Shown here: in pieces, positions 24,401 to 32,642 of the stretch
How positions within the stretch are numbered: position 1 is the stretch's first letter
Layout of the letters: every line of letters starts with the position of its first letter
Origin: Myxococcales bacterium
Lineage (GTDB): Bacteria; UBA10199; 2-02-FULL-44-16; JAAZCA01
Reading direction: 5' to 3'
Length of the DNA: 37,259 nucleotides
NCBI GenBank assembly: GCA_012513515.1
Contig: JAAZCA010000013.1
Location: 1 to 37,259 of the forward strand
The notes under the pieces: model-generated
The model's input: only the letters and a program-made list of their open reading frames with translations
Told to the model about the DNA's origin: nothing
The model's database searches: none
Position numbers and translations under genes: made by a program

Positions 24401-25297
24401 TTAATAGCTGGGTTTAAGACGTGGGTCAAACTCGATAAGGAACCCCTCGTTGTATGCTTCCCAGGCCAGCCTGTCGGGCGGCTTTGGGAAGGGGGAGGCT
24501 TGTTTTACGGCCCTTACCGCAGATTGGTCGAAGGTCTGATTGCCGGAGGGAGATTCCCACCTGATCGTAACGACGTCGCCGTCGGTGTTTATCATGACCT
24601 CGATTTTGGCATTTAAATGCTGGCTTCCCTCTTCGATGAATTTGCCGGGGACGATCCATTCCCTGATTATCTTCGCCCTCACCATCGCCTGATACTTCAG
24701 GTATTCGGGATCGCTCGGGAGCACTTTCAGCGGTTCGGTGCCGGTGCCGTATTTATAACCTTCGGCGCTATCCTTTATCTGCGAGGCCTCCGGAACTATG
24801 GTCCTGCCCTTTACCTGCTTGTCTATCTTGGCTAGGGCATCGCGAATTTTTCGGTCGGTAGTCGATAACTGAGGCGGTTTTTTTTCCTCCTTGCCGTCGT
24901 TTTTGCGCGTTGTCTTTGCATCTACCTTGGGCCTTTCGGCAACGGCCTCGCCCTTTTTCGTTTTGTCGTCGGGGGGAGGGGCGGTCATCTTGGGCTCCAT
25001 CGTCTCCTGCCGGATTTTTTCAGGCTGGAAGAGTTGTTTCTGTTCCTCGATGGTGCTGCGCGGAAGGTTTTCCGCTTTCTTGAGGCCTAGCCCGATTTCC
25101 TCGCTAGTTCCCTTCGGAAGGTCCACCCAGACCGCATCTATTCTCATCGGCCGTTCGCCGAACATAGATAATCCGAGATTGGGGGCCGTGATCAGGATGA
25201 TTATTGTAACGATATGCGCGATGGCGGATATCATGAGAGGCGTCTTGAGCGCCTTGGCGTTATGGCTGGTGAGTCCTATTTCGAGGTATCTCTTCAA
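24401..25297 (-). CDS. tolA: TolA-like protein (TonB-type C-terminal domain)
   Basis: 298 residues. One N-terminal membrane helix at about 20-40 (PLMISAIAHIVTIIILITAP), then a long charged linker rich in Lys, Glu, Pro and Thr (about 60-200), and a C-terminal TonB/TolA domain (about 205-298) with RAKIIREWIVP, LNAKIEVMINTDGDVV and the aromatic ending GFLIEFDPRLKPSY. It bridges the inner membrane TolQ/TolR motor to the outer membrane. The linker is shorter than in enteric TolA (about 420 residues). Placement between tolR and tolB supports TolA over TonB. Confidence 0.88.
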   Translation of the reverse strand: MKRYLEIGLTSHNAKALKTPLMISAIAHIVTIIILITAPNLGLSMFGERPMRIDAVWVDLPKGTSEEIGLGLKKAENLPRSTIEEQKQLFQPEKIRQETMEPKMTAPPPDDKTKKGEAVAERPKVDAKTTRKNDGKEEKKPPQLSTTDRKIRDALAKIDKQVKGRTIVPEASQIKDSAEGYKYGTGTEPLKVLPSDPEYLKYQAMVRAKIIREWIVPGKFIEEGSQHLNAKIEVMINTDGDVVTIRWESPSGNQTFDQSAVRAVKQASPFPKPPDRLAWEAYNEGFLIEFDPRLKPSY

Positions 25298-25370
25298 TTT
25301 AATTCTTCCAGGTTTGTTCCCGAGAAATGCAGCATCGGAAGATCATCTCAGTCAAGCCGTTCCTCGCATC

Positions 25371-25799
25371 TTAAAGGGAGTTTCCTTTTTCAGGTTGTGT
25401 GATCATGCCGATCCTGTCGACACCCGCCTTTTTTGCGATGGACATTATCCTTATCACATCTCCATATCTGAGGTCGGTGTCTGCCTTGATGAAGAGGTCC
25501 TTCTGTTGCCTTTGCGAGAAGATGGCGGAGAGCCTTCCCTCGATCTCATCCATCGGTATCATTATCTTGTCGTCACCGATGTAGATAGCGCCGTTGTTCT
25601 GTACGGTCAGTATGATGTCCTCTTTCGCTCTTTTCAGGGCCGGCGCCGAGGCTTCAGGAAGATTTACGGGCAACCCCTGCTGGAGAAGAGGGGCGGTTAT
25701 CATGAAGACGATAAGAAGCGTCAAGGCGACGTCAACGAGCGGAGTCACGTTGATCTCCGATAGAGATTTCATCTTTCCCCATTTTCTTTCCATTGCCAT
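25371..25799 (-). CDS. tolR: Tol-Pal biopolymer transport protein TolR (ExbD family)
   Basis: 142 residues. The short cytoplasmic N-terminus is followed by one membrane helix (about 18-38) bearing the essential Asp in NVTPLVDVALTLLIVFMITAP, quoted here only as NVTPLVDV and LTLLIVFMI. The periplasmic domain (about 45-135) contains ILTVQNNGAIYIG and DLFIKADTDLRYGDV. It is one half of the proton-driven TolQ/TolR motor. Start is the ATG at 25799 behind AGAGG. It lies 19 bases downstream of tolQ, and 73 bases separate it from tolA. Confidence 0.94.
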   Translation of the reverse strand: MAMERKWGKMKSLSEINVTPLVDVALTLLIVFMITAPLLQQGLPVNLPEASAPALKRAKEDIILTVQNNGAIYIGDDKIMIPMDEIEGRLSAIFSQRQQKDLFIKADTDLRYGDVIRIMSIAKKAGVDRIGMITQPEKGNSL

Positions 25800-25818
25800 T
25801 TGAGAACCTCTTTGCGGG

Positions 25819-26532
25819 TTAAACTGTCTGGTTGTACTCGATATCTATTCTGTCGCTAAAGTCGTCGGCGAAATCATACAGGTCTTTGGAGAAAAAACGA
25901 ATTTTTCTGACGTAGTGATTATAGAAAATGACGGCCGGTATGGCAGCCGCAAGGCCGGCCACTGTCGATATCAGCGCTTCTGCTATGTAGGGGCCGACTA
26001 TCGCTATGCTCGATGCTCCGGTTCGCCCGATCTTCCAGAATGCCTGGAGGATTCCCCATACGGTTCCGAAGAGACCGATGAAAGGACAAACGGTGCTCGT
26101 CGTTGCGAGAAAGGGTACGCCGTATTCCATCTGTGCTATTTCATCCTCCGCTGAACGCCTGATCTCCCTGGTTACAATCCTCATCTTGTTGTTGCCCAGA
26201 TTTTCACGGAGTGAATCGATGCCGGTTTTAAAGACGTTGAAGGCCGGACTCTTTCGGAAGGATCCTTTGGAGACGATCGCGTCTATCGACTTGGCCTGCC
26301 AAAAGAGCTGAAAGAATTTTTTTGATCTCTCGTTGGCCCTCTTCAGCTGTCTGTGTTTGCTCCCTATTATCGCCCAGGAGATCACCGAAAAAATAGCAAG
26401 CGATAACATTATCAGATGACCTACCATTCCCATGTTGAGGTACAGGTTGAAGAGGCTGCCATCTCCTGACGATACGCTAGATTCGATCAGCTGTGGTTCA
26501 ACCTGGGCCAAAAATCCTATTAAGCTCATCAT
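25819..26532 (-). CDS. tolQ: Tol-Pal proton channel protein TolQ (ExbB family)
   Basis: 237 residues from the ATG at 26532, with GAAGGAAG six bases upstream. A TTG two codons earlier (26538) is in frame but weaker. Three membrane helices are visible: about 25-45 (MGMVGHLIMLSLAIFSVISW region), about 135-160 (FLATTSTVCPFIGLFGTVWG) and about 180-205 (IAEALISTVAGLAAAIPAVI). The Thr and Pro residues conserved in ExbB/TolQ channels are in the last two. It is first in a seven-gene run ending with the E1-like gene. Confidence 0.94.
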   Translation of the reverse strand: MMSLIGFLAQVEPQLIESSVSSGDGSLFNLYLNMGMVGHLIMLSLAIFSVISWAIIGSKHRQLKRANERSKKFFQLFWQAKSIDAIVSKGSFRKSPAFNVFKTGIDSLRENLGNNKMRIVTREIRRSAEDEIAQMEYGVPFLATTSTVCPFIGLFGTVWGILQAFWKIGRTGASSIAIVGPYIAEALISTVAGLAAAIPAVIFYNHYVRKIRFFSKDLYDFADDFSDRIDIEYNQTV

Positions 26533-26583
26533 ATTCAACTTCCTTCTCTGTTTAAGGTGTTTAGGGTTAAAAAATCCGGCGCA

Positions 26584-26613
26584 TATTACTTTTCTTGCTC
26601 CTGCAATGTCAAT
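26584..26613 (-). promoter_or_regulatory. Sigma70-type promoter of the tol operon
   Basis: On the minus strand TTGACA (26608-26613) is followed after 18 bases by TAATAT (26584-26589), about 50 bases ahead of the tolQ start. The -35 box is consensus. It is the only strong promoter seen between tolQ and murI on that strand. Confidence 0.6.
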
Positions 26614-26839
26614 GACAGCGAGCGGAAAAGCCCGGCCTCCCTGTCATCCAATGCTTATTGCGCGCCTGCGGCATGGCATCAAAAAAAGTCGATATCGTCA
26701 ATGCGAGGGCGATTTTTCGTCGTTTATAACTAATTATCCATTGTTTTCATATGTTTACGCGGCAAGCGGATGTCATCTGTTTTGCGGAGAAAGGGTTTCG
26801 GAGTTCAAAAGGCTGAGGAGGATATGCTAATACTATTCT

Positions 26840-27060
26840 CAGCGAGTTCGACTAAGGAGGCGGCGAGTGGGGCAGGCGCACGATGAAGGTCCGGAAGTCT
26901 TCCACGAGGAAGTTGGATTTGAGGAGGTGAGTTTTGAGAGCAAGGTCCATCTGCATGCGATTGATCCGAATCCGGAGATTCAGAGGGATCGAGAGTCGGG
27001 CATTGCCAGCTCTTTAGAACGGTGGGGGAACCCTCCGCGCGGAGCGTGGAGTTTTGTTTT
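26840..27060 (+). ncRNA. Probable structured leader or small RNA upstream of murI, unknown family
   Basis: The 577 bases between tolQ and murI hold no convincing gene. From about 26840 to the terminator at 27033-27060 the plus strand can form several stems: CTTCC/GGAAG (26899-26903 with 26908-26912); GATCC-GAATC/GATTC-GGATC (26963-26972 with 26977-26990); and AGAGC (26937-26941) with GCTCT near 27009-27013. A weak open frame in line with murI crosses the terminator and reads as low-complexity sequence, so I treat it as non-coding. It does not show the conserved motifs of RNase P RNA, tmRNA or SRP RNA. It could be 6S-like, an independent sRNA, or a murI attenuator. The 5' end is a guess. Confidence 0.35.
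27033..27060 (+). terminator. Intrinsic terminator upstream of murI
   Basis: CTCCGCGC (27033-27040) pairs with GCGTGGAG (27044-27051), one G-U pair, around GGA, followed directly by TTTTGTTTT (27052-27060). It ends 49 bases before the murI start, with no coding gene upstream on this strand, so it implies a short transcript or attenuation. Confidence 0.65.
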
Positions 27061-27109
27061 GCCTGATTTTTCTGGACAATCTCAAGTTGTGGCTGTAGCC
27101 AAGCGGCAT

Positions 27110-27913
27110 ATGCAGAACGGCAAAGATGCTCCAATAGGGATTTTCGACTCGGGTATAGGCGGGCTTACCGTCCTTTCTGCGATCAGACGTCATCTGCCCT
27201 GCGAGCATCTCATATATCTGGGGGATACCGCCAGGGTTCCGTACGGAACCAAATCGGCCGAGACGGTCGTCAGGTATTCCAGTGAGTGTGCGGAGTTTCT
27301 GATGGAAAAAGGGGCGAAGGCTATCGTAGTCGCCTGCAATACCGCATCGGCTTTCGCTTTGTCAGCGATCTCCTCGAAATTCGACCTCCCCGTTATAGGG
27401 GTCATCGCTCCCGGAGCTGCTGCGGCCGCTGCCATATCCAGGAAAAAAGTCGTTGGTGTGATAGGAACCACCGGAACTATCGCCAGCAATGCCTATGGAA
27501 GGGAGCTCAAGTCGATAGATTCAAACATCCGCGTTGTCAGCCGCGCCTGTCCTTTATTCGTTTCGCTGGTTGAAGAGGGGTGGCTGGACAATGAGGTGGC
27601 GGAAGCCGCCGCAAGAATCTATCTGGATGGAATGAGAGGGGAGGGGATAGACGCCTTGGTTTTGGGATGCACTCACTATCCTCTCCTCAAAGGCGTGATA
27701 GGGCGGTATTTGGGAGATTCAGTCGTCCTGGTCGATTCCGCTGAGACGACCGCCACATTTCTTTCTGACACTCTTGAAGCAGCGGAACTGAAGTCCGACC
27801 GGCCCGCCGGAAATTACAAGATATACGTCACCGATCTTCCCGGTAGGTTCGAGAGGATAGCCGGGGCGTTTTTGGGCGAGGAACCCCCTTCGGTTACCAG
27901 GGTCGATCTGTGA
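27110..27913 (+). CDS. murI: Glutamate racemase
   Basis: 267 residues from the ATG at 27110 (MQNGKDAPIGIFDSGIGGLT). It converts L- to D-glutamate for peptidoglycan. The two catalytic cysteines are in VACNTASAFA and LGCTHYPLL, and the substrate loop is GDTARVPYG. The frame is open back to a GTG at 26867, but that stretch crosses an intrinsic terminator and has no family similarity, so the short start is preferred; it gives the normal length. The spacing AAGCGGCAT-ATG is a weak ribosome site. It heads a forward run with ctpA and pfp. Confidence 0.92.
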   Translation: MQNGKDAPIGIFDSGIGGLTVLSAIRRHLPCEHLIYLGDTARVPYGTKSAETVVRYSSECAEFLMEKGAKAIVVACNTASAFALSAISSKFDLPVIGVIAPGAAAAAAISRKKVVGVIGTTGTIASNAYGRELKSIDSNIRVVSRACPLFVSLVEEGWLDNEVAEAAARIYLDGMRGEGIDALVLGCTHYPLLKGVIGRYLGDSVVLVDSAETTATFLSDTLEAAELKSDRPAGNYKIYVTDLPGRFERIAGAFLGEEPPSVTRVDL

Positions 27914-28010
27914 TATCAACCGCTTGCAATTTTTTCTGTACTGTTAGAGCATGCGATCCCGGACGAACTCACGCCGGAATTTTCGTCATAAAAATCTGAG
28001 AGGTGATTTC

Positions 28011-29270
28011 TTGAAGTCTAGGGTGTGCCACGTTCTTACAGCTCTTCTCCTGATCCTCGTATCGACGCGCTCCTTTGCGATGAGCGACGACGGGTATGCC
28101 AACCTGCATATATTTTCGCGCGTGCTGCACTACATAGAGGAGAATTACGCTGGTAAGTTCGACGATTCCACTCTGATTCAGGGCGCGATACGCGGGATGC
28201 TCGACACCCTGGATCCTCACAGCGTGTATATGAGCCCCGATGCCTACAGGGAGCTCAAGGTCGATACGCGCGGGAGATTCGACGGAATAGGGATAGAGGT
28301 TTCCATCAAAGGTGGACACCTTACAGTGATATCCCCTATAAAGGGAACGCCGGCCGATTTCGCAGGCATCTATGCCGGAGACAGGATTGTCAAAATCAAC
28401 GGAAAGGTTACCCAGGGCTTGGGGCTTAGCGAGGCCGTCGGGTTGATGCGTGGCAAGCGCGGTTCGCGTGTGGTGCTCACGATAAATCGAGACGGCGTGA
28501 AAGATAATTTCGACATAGCGGTCGTAAGAAGGATAATCAAGGTTCCCAGCGTTGCCGAGAAGCTGATCGACGACAGGTTTGCGTATCTGAGCATGGTGAA
28601 TTTTCAGCAGGGGACTGCGCGCGCCGTCGAAAAGGCGATGAAACAACTTCGCAGGGAACTCGTCTTCAAGAGGGGTGAGTCCGCCGATTTCGACGGAATA
28701 ATCTTAGACCTCAGAAAAAATCCTGGCGGCCTTCTCGATCAAGCGGTCGCGGTTTCCGATCTCTTTCTCTCCGAGGGAACGATCGTCAGCACCGAGACGA
28801 GGGGCAAGGAGATCGATCGCAGCATCGCGCGCGAGGATGGCACCTTTCCGAATTATCCGGTCGTCGTTTTGATCGACCGGGGATCCGCCTCCGCCTCCGA
28901 GATAGTGGCTGGCGCTCTTCAGGATAACAAGCGCGCCGTCATAATGGGGACGCGTTCATTCGGGAAGGGATCCGTTCAGACTGTGATAGATCTCGACGAC
29001 GGTTCCGGCCTTAAGCTGACAATCGCGAGATATCTCACGCCCAGCGGCAAAAGCATACAGGATGAGGGGATCATTCCGGATGTCATCGTAGAGCAAAAGC
29101 CTCCGATGCCGAAAAAAGGCGGAGAGCCGGATTCTGGCGCTGTGCCGGTGGAAGAAAAGGATGAAAATGATAAACAAACTGAGAAGAGGGACTATCAGCT
29201 TGAGAAGGCGATTGAATACCTAAACGGTATTGTGCCCGCTCATGAAAATGATAAAGGATCTTCTCTATAA
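28011..29270 (+). CDS. ctpA: Carboxy-terminal processing protease (S41, CtpA/Prc-like)
   Basis: 419 residues from a TTG at 28011 that has GAGAGGTG six bases upstream and starts a clean signal peptide (about 1-23, ending TRSFA). An ATG at 27951 adds an Arg-rich 20 residues that would spoil the signal. A PDZ domain lies at about 80-160 (GIGIEVSIKGGHLTVISPI) and an S41 peptidase domain at about 170-360, with the catalytic Ser in DRGSASASEIVAGAL and the catalytic Lys in RSFGKGSVQT. The Lys/Glu-rich tail after about 365 is variable. Periplasmic processing of envelope proteins is expected. Confidence 0.9.
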   Translation: MKSRVCHVLTALLLILVSTRSFAMSDDGYANLHIFSRVLHYIEENYAGKFDDSTLIQGAIRGMLDTLDPHSVYMSPDAYRELKVDTRGRFDGIGIEVSIKGGHLTVISPIKGTPADFAGIYAGDRIVKINGKVTQGLGLSEAVGLMRGKRGSRVVLTINRDGVKDNFDIAVVRRIIKVPSVAEKLIDDRFAYLSMVNFQQGTARAVEKAMKQLRRELVFKRGESADFDGIILDLRKNPGGLLDQAVAVSDLFLSEGTIVSTETRGKEIDRSIAREDGTFPNYPVVVLIDRGSASASEIVAGALQDNKRAVIMGTRSFGKGSVQTVIDLDDGSGLKLTIARYLTPSGKSIQDEGIIPDVIVEQKPPMPKKGGEPDSGAVPVEEKDENDKQTEKRDYQLEKAIEYLNGIVPAHENDKGSSL

Positions 29271-29284
29271 GGAGGATGTAAAAG

Positions 29285-30322
29285 ATGGTGAAAAGAATTG
29301 GTATGTTGACAGGCGGTGGTGATTGTCCGGGGTTAAACGCTGTAATCAGAGCCGTTGTTCGCAGGGCGAGAGTTTTCGGCGGGTACGAGATGGTAGGGAT
29401 CAAACACGGATGGCGCGGCCTTCTGGAGATGGACAGCGTTCCGCTTACCAGGGAAGACGTTCAGGGCATACTGTATCGCGGAGGCACTATCCTCGGAACG
29501 AGCAGGACCAACATCTTCAAGAACGAAGCGACAAAAAAGCTCGCCTACGAAAATTTCAAGAAGATGAATCTGGACGGGCTCATCGCAATAGGAGGGGAGG
29601 ATACCCTCGGCGTTGCGAAGAAGATGAACGATGATGGCCTGCACGTAGTCGGCGTTCCGAAGACGATCGACAACGATCTGATGGGAACCGATTTTACCTT
29701 CGGTTTTGACACCGCGGTGGAGATAGCCACCGATGCGATCGACAGGCTTCATACGACCGCTGAATCCCACGACCGCGTTTTAGTGTGCGAAGTGATGGGA
29801 CGCCATGCCGGCTGGATAGCTATGTATTCCGGCATAGCGGGGGGTGCGGACTGCATTTTAGTTCCTGAAAAGCCGATCGATATCGACGAAGTCTGCAGGA
29901 TGGTCACTGAAAGGCGCGACGGCGGAATTGATTTCAGCATAGTCGTAGTTGCTGAGGGAGCCAAGTTCAAGAATCAGGACGAGATCCTTTCATCACAGCG
30001 CCTCGACGATTTCGGACACGTCCAGCTCGGCGGCATAGGGCATATACTGGCCAAGAAGATAGAGGAAAAGACCGGCTTTGATACAAGGGTTACGGTTCTT
30101 GGCCACATACAGCGCGGCGGAAAACCAACCGCACACGACAGGGTCCTTGCAACCCGCTACGGCGTTGCCGCCATGGATGCGGTTCATGCCGGCCGCTTCG
30201 GCATAATGGTAGCCCTGCAGGGGAAAGATGTCGTAGAAATTCCCTTGAGCACCGTCGTCGAAGGTATCAAAACGGTGGACGATGATCTCTATGAGATGTC
30301 CAAGACTTTCTGGGGGTATTGA
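29285..30322 (+). CDS. pfp: 6-phosphofructokinase, residues predict PPi-dependent type
   Basis: 345 residues behind AAGGAGGA. This is the PFKA family with GGDCPGLNAVIRA at the nucleotide end, fructose-6-phosphate site residues in MGRHAGWIA and the catalytic PKTIDNDL. Two positions discriminate the phosphoryl donor. At the site of E. coli Gly104 this protein has Asp (GGEDTLGVA), and at Gly124 it has Lys (PKTIDND). Both are typical of pyrophosphate-dependent enzymes, such as the Amycolatopsis type, while ATP enzymes of the same subgroup have GGEGT. I therefore name it pfp, but this is an inference from two residues. An intrinsic terminator follows at 30346. Confidence 0.85.
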   Translation: MVKRIGMLTGGGDCPGLNAVIRAVVRRARVFGGYEMVGIKHGWRGLLEMDSVPLTREDVQGILYRGGTILGTSRTNIFKNEATKKLAYENFKKMNLDGLIAIGGEDTLGVAKKMNDDGLHVVGVPKTIDNDLMGTDFTFGFDTAVEIATDAIDRLHTTAESHDRVLVCEVMGRHAGWIAMYSGIAGGADCILVPEKPIDIDEVCRMVTERRDGGIDFSIVVVAEGAKFKNQDEILSSQRLDDFGHVQLGGIGHILAKKIEEKTGFDTRVTVLGHIQRGGKPTAHDRVLATRYGVAAMDAVHAGRFGIMVALQGKDVVEIPLSTVVEGIKTVDDDLYEMSKTFWGY

Positions 30323-30345
30323 TCCAGCCCGTTTTTGACCTTTGT

Positions 30346-30385
30346 GGCCCGCTTTTCGGTTTTTGGAAAGCGGGCCTTTTCTTTG
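30346..30385 (+). terminator. Intrinsic terminator after the phosphofructokinase gene
   Basis: The stem GGCCCGCTTTTC (30346-30357) pairs with GAAAGCGGGCC (30366-30376) across an eight-base loop, followed by TTTTCTTT. It is a strong, textbook structure and ends the murI-ctpA-pfp run. Confidence 0.9.
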
Positions 30386-30397
30386 TAAGCTGACTGC

Positions 30398-30427
30398 TTG
30401 ACAGCCCGGCTCGCTCGCGGATAGAGT
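30398..30427 (+). promoter_or_regulatory. Sigma70-type promoter of tdh
   Basis: A consensus TTGACA (30398-30403) and TAGAGT (30422-30427) are separated by 18 bases, between the terminator and the tdh start at 30464. The GC-rich spacer is unusual but the placement is right. Confidence 0.55.
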
Positions 30428-30463
30428 GCGCAGCGCATAGACGCATACCCACGGGAGTTTCAA

Positions 30464-31522
30464 ATGGCAGAGACTATGAAAGCGGTGATTAAGCCGGCAG
30501 CCGGTCGCGGGGCGCTTGTTGCTGAGATGCCGATTCCGAAGATCACCTCGCATCAGGTTCTCGTCAAGGTCAGGGCGAGCTCGATCTGCGGAACCGACAT
30601 CCACATCTACAACTGGGACGAGTGGTCGCAGAATCGCATCAAGCCTCCGATGATATTCGGCCATGAATTTTCCGGGGAGGTAGTCGAAGTGGGCGACCAG
30701 GTTGATCACATAGCTGTCGGGGATCATGTTTCCGCAGAGACGCACATACCATGCGGCGGTTGCTTTCAGTGCAGGACTGGAAAGATGCACATCTGCCGCG
30801 ATCTCGAAATCCTCGGTGTCGATCGCGACGGCTGCTTCGCCGAATATATCGCCGTTCCTGAAATATGCTGTATCAAGAACGACAAATCACTTCCGTGGAA
30901 TGTCGCATCGGTACAGGAGCCCTTCGGAAACGCGATGTACTGCGTAAGCGAAAGCGCGGTTGCCGGAAAGAGCGTTGCGATATTCGGCGACGGACCTACC
31001 GGGATCTTCGCCACCGGCATCGCCAGAGTTTTTGGGGCGACGAAACTCATCACTTGCGGGATGCAGAAGTTCAGGCTCGGTCTCCTGGAGGGTTTCAGTC
31101 CTGACACGATAGTAGATGTGACCGCATGTGACGCTGCTGATGCCATCCTCGATGCCACGAAGGGTGAAGGCGTTGACGTCGTAATCGAGATGAGCGGCTC
31201 TGAAAAGGCGATGCACGACGGTTTCAAAGTCGTTAAAAAAGGCGGCGTCTTCACCGCCTTTGGCATTCCTGCGAAGCGCGTCACGATCGACCTTGCCGAG
31301 GAGATCATCTTCAAGGGAATCAAGATCAACGGCATCAATGGAAGGAAGATGTTCGACACATGGTTCGAGGTCGCAAATATCTTGAACTCTGGCAGGATAG
31401 ATATTACTCCTGTTCTGACGCACGAGTTTCCGCTGGAAAAATTCGACGATGCGATGGCGCTTTTAAATGCCAAAGAGGTTGTTGCAGGCAAGATAGTTCT
31501 TAAGGAGCCTCTGAAAAGCTAG
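30464..31522 (+). CDS. tdh: L-threonine 3-dehydrogenase
   Basis: 352-residue zinc-dependent medium-chain dehydrogenase. It oxidises threonine to 2-amino-3-ketobutyrate with NAD. The catalytic zinc site shows CGTDIHIYNWDEWSQ and GHEFSGEV, and the structural zinc Cys set is CGGCFQCRTGKMHIC. The NAD fold motif is GDGPTGIFATGIA. Start is the ATG at 30464 behind GGGAG. The Kbl gene, its usual partner that splits ketobutyrate to glycine and acetyl-CoA, lies two features downstream, interrupted by a repeat copy and a DUF155 gene. In E. coli kbl and tdh are adjacent. Confidence 0.92.
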   Translation: MAETMKAVIKPAAGRGALVAEMPIPKITSHQVLVKVRASSICGTDIHIYNWDEWSQNRIKPPMIFGHEFSGEVVEVGDQVDHIAVGDHVSAETHIPCGGCFQCRTGKMHICRDLEILGVDRDGCFAEYIAVPEICCIKNDKSLPWNVASVQEPFGNAMYCVSESAVAGKSVAIFGDGPTGIFATGIARVFGATKLITCGMQKFRLGLLEGFSPDTIVDVTACDAADAILDATKGEGVDVVIEMSGSEKAMHDGFKVVKKGGVFTAFGIPAKRVTIDLAEEIIFKGIKINGINGRKMFDTWFEVANILNSGRIDITPVLTHEFPLEKFDDAMALLNAKEVVAGKIVLKEPLKS

Positions 31523-31558
31523 CTGTAAGCGCCTCTAGAAACTATCTATGAAAGCCGT

Positions 31559-31767
31559 CTGCCATCAGTCACGAGTCACGGTTGTTGCTGGATCCCCGAT
31601 TAAAGCACTCGGAGATGACGACCATACTGTCATTCCCGCGGCACTAAGCCGCCGCTACCGCGGGGTTCCGACCGTTCACCAGTTACGAGTCACGGTTGTT
31701 TCGGGAATGGCAAACGCATAGTTTTTAGAGGTGCCCTGAGTTTGCTGATTTTTCAGAGGTTACTTAA
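31559..31767 (+). repeat. Dispersed intergenic repeat, copy C
   Basis: It lies between tdh and the DUF155 gene. It shares with copy B the modules CACGAGTCACGG, GCTGGATCCCCGAT, CACTCGGAGATGACGACC, the hairpin block from GTCATTCCCGCGG (31629) through CCGCGGGGTTCCGACCG, CACCAGTTACGAGTCACGG (31678-31695), and the tail at 31721-31767 (GCCCTGAGTTTGCTGATTTT and following). It lacks the CATGGACAATTGACC module of copies A, B and D. The 274-base gap holds nothing else that I recognise. Confidence 0.85.
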
Positions 31768-31796
31768 CTCTTGAAGTTCTGTTATGGGAGCTGTTC

Positions 31797-32612
31797 ATGC
31801 TTGGAATAAAAGATCATGCGCCTGTTCGCTACGTGATGCAGGGTTATAACGTTGCCGAAACTTTAAAGCTAAAAGAGATCGACAGGATGTTTCGCGGGGT
31901 GTCCTCTGAACAGTCCTCGACAAAACTGACATACAGGGAGGGTGAGAACGGTTTTTATTACATTTACAGGTTCGGGTCGGTGATATTTTTCAACATCGAT
32001 CCAGAGCGCCAGCGCGCTATCATAGAGAAGATTAAGATGATCATAGGGCATGCCCCTGAGATGATCACCAGCGAAGAGTTCTATATCGACATAAAGCCCG
32101 GCGAAAAAAGTTCCGTCGGGTTTGACGGCGCGGTTTTCGATATACTCTCCAGCGATCGCATCGAGATCATCTCTTTAGTGCTCGCTCAGTCGATGGCCCT
32201 CGAATTTTTCGAGACCCATGTCGATGAGATGCTCAAGTGGACTGGCAAGATAGCCGGCTCGCTCAAGGACAAGGGGCGCCTCATCCAGAGCAGCAGAAAA
32301 ATCAAAAAATATATAGGGCAGTGCATAACCGCCAAACAGCAGCTAGTCGCCTCTTTATACCTCTTGGATAAGCCGGACGAAACTTGGGAGGTGCAGGTCC
32401 TCGACAAGCTCTACTACGAAGCCGTGGATATGTTCGAGATAAAGGACCGTTACAAAACGCTGGATTACAAGTTGCGCATGATCCAGGAAAACCTGGAGCT
32501 TATCGCTAATCTGCTTCAGTACCGCCATGCGAATTATCTGGAATGGGCGATCATAATCCTCATCGCCATCGAAATATTTTTTTCCATCTATGAACATTTT
32601 TTGAAGCACTGA
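31797..32612 (+). CDS. DUF155 (RMD1/YagE, RMND1-like) membrane protein
   Basis: 271 residues. The N-terminal two thirds match the DUF155 layout: GFYYIYRFGSVIFFNI, ISLVLAQSMALEFFE and long amphipathic helices. The C-terminus has the typical Tyr/Leu-rich approach YRHANYLEW and a single hydrophobic helix (about 248-267, IIILIAIEIFFSIYEHFL). Relatives include fungal Rmd1 and human mitochondrial RMND1, linked to mitochondrial translation or membrane organisation; the bacterial role is not established. Start is the ATG at 31797 with GGGAG seven bases upstream. It sits between tdh and kbl on the same strand. Confidence 0.8.
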   Translation: MLGIKDHAPVRYVMQGYNVAETLKLKEIDRMFRGVSSEQSSTKLTYREGENGFYYIYRFGSVIFFNIDPERQRAIIEKIKMIIGHAPEMITSEEFYIDIKPGEKSSVGFDGAVFDILSSDRIEIISLVLAQSMALEFFETHVDEMLKWTGKIAGSLKDKGRLIQSSRKIKKYIGQCITAKQQLVASLYLLDKPDETWEVQVLDKLYYEAVDMFEIKDRYKTLDYKLRMIQENLELIANLLQYRHANYLEWAIIILIAIEIFFSIYEHFLKH

Positions 32613-32642
32613 CTTGAATCGTGATACATTGAAGGAGGTATT

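Noticed and set aside
26824-26886. Short frames after GAGGAGG near 26824 (20 residues) and 26883 (15 residues) as leader peptides
   Set aside because: The ribosome site spacing is too short for the first, and no diagnostic codon runs are visible. The evidence is too thin to annotate.
26880-26915. GGTCCGGAAG resembling bacterial SRP RNA or the RNase P core
   Set aside because: The flanking conserved bases (GGAAGCAGCC of SRP, GAGGAAAGTCCGGGC of RNase P) are absent.
26867-27109. In-frame 81-residue N-terminal extension of MurI from a GTG
   Set aside because: It passes through a strong intrinsic terminator, has no family similarity, and the ATG at 27110 gives normal length.
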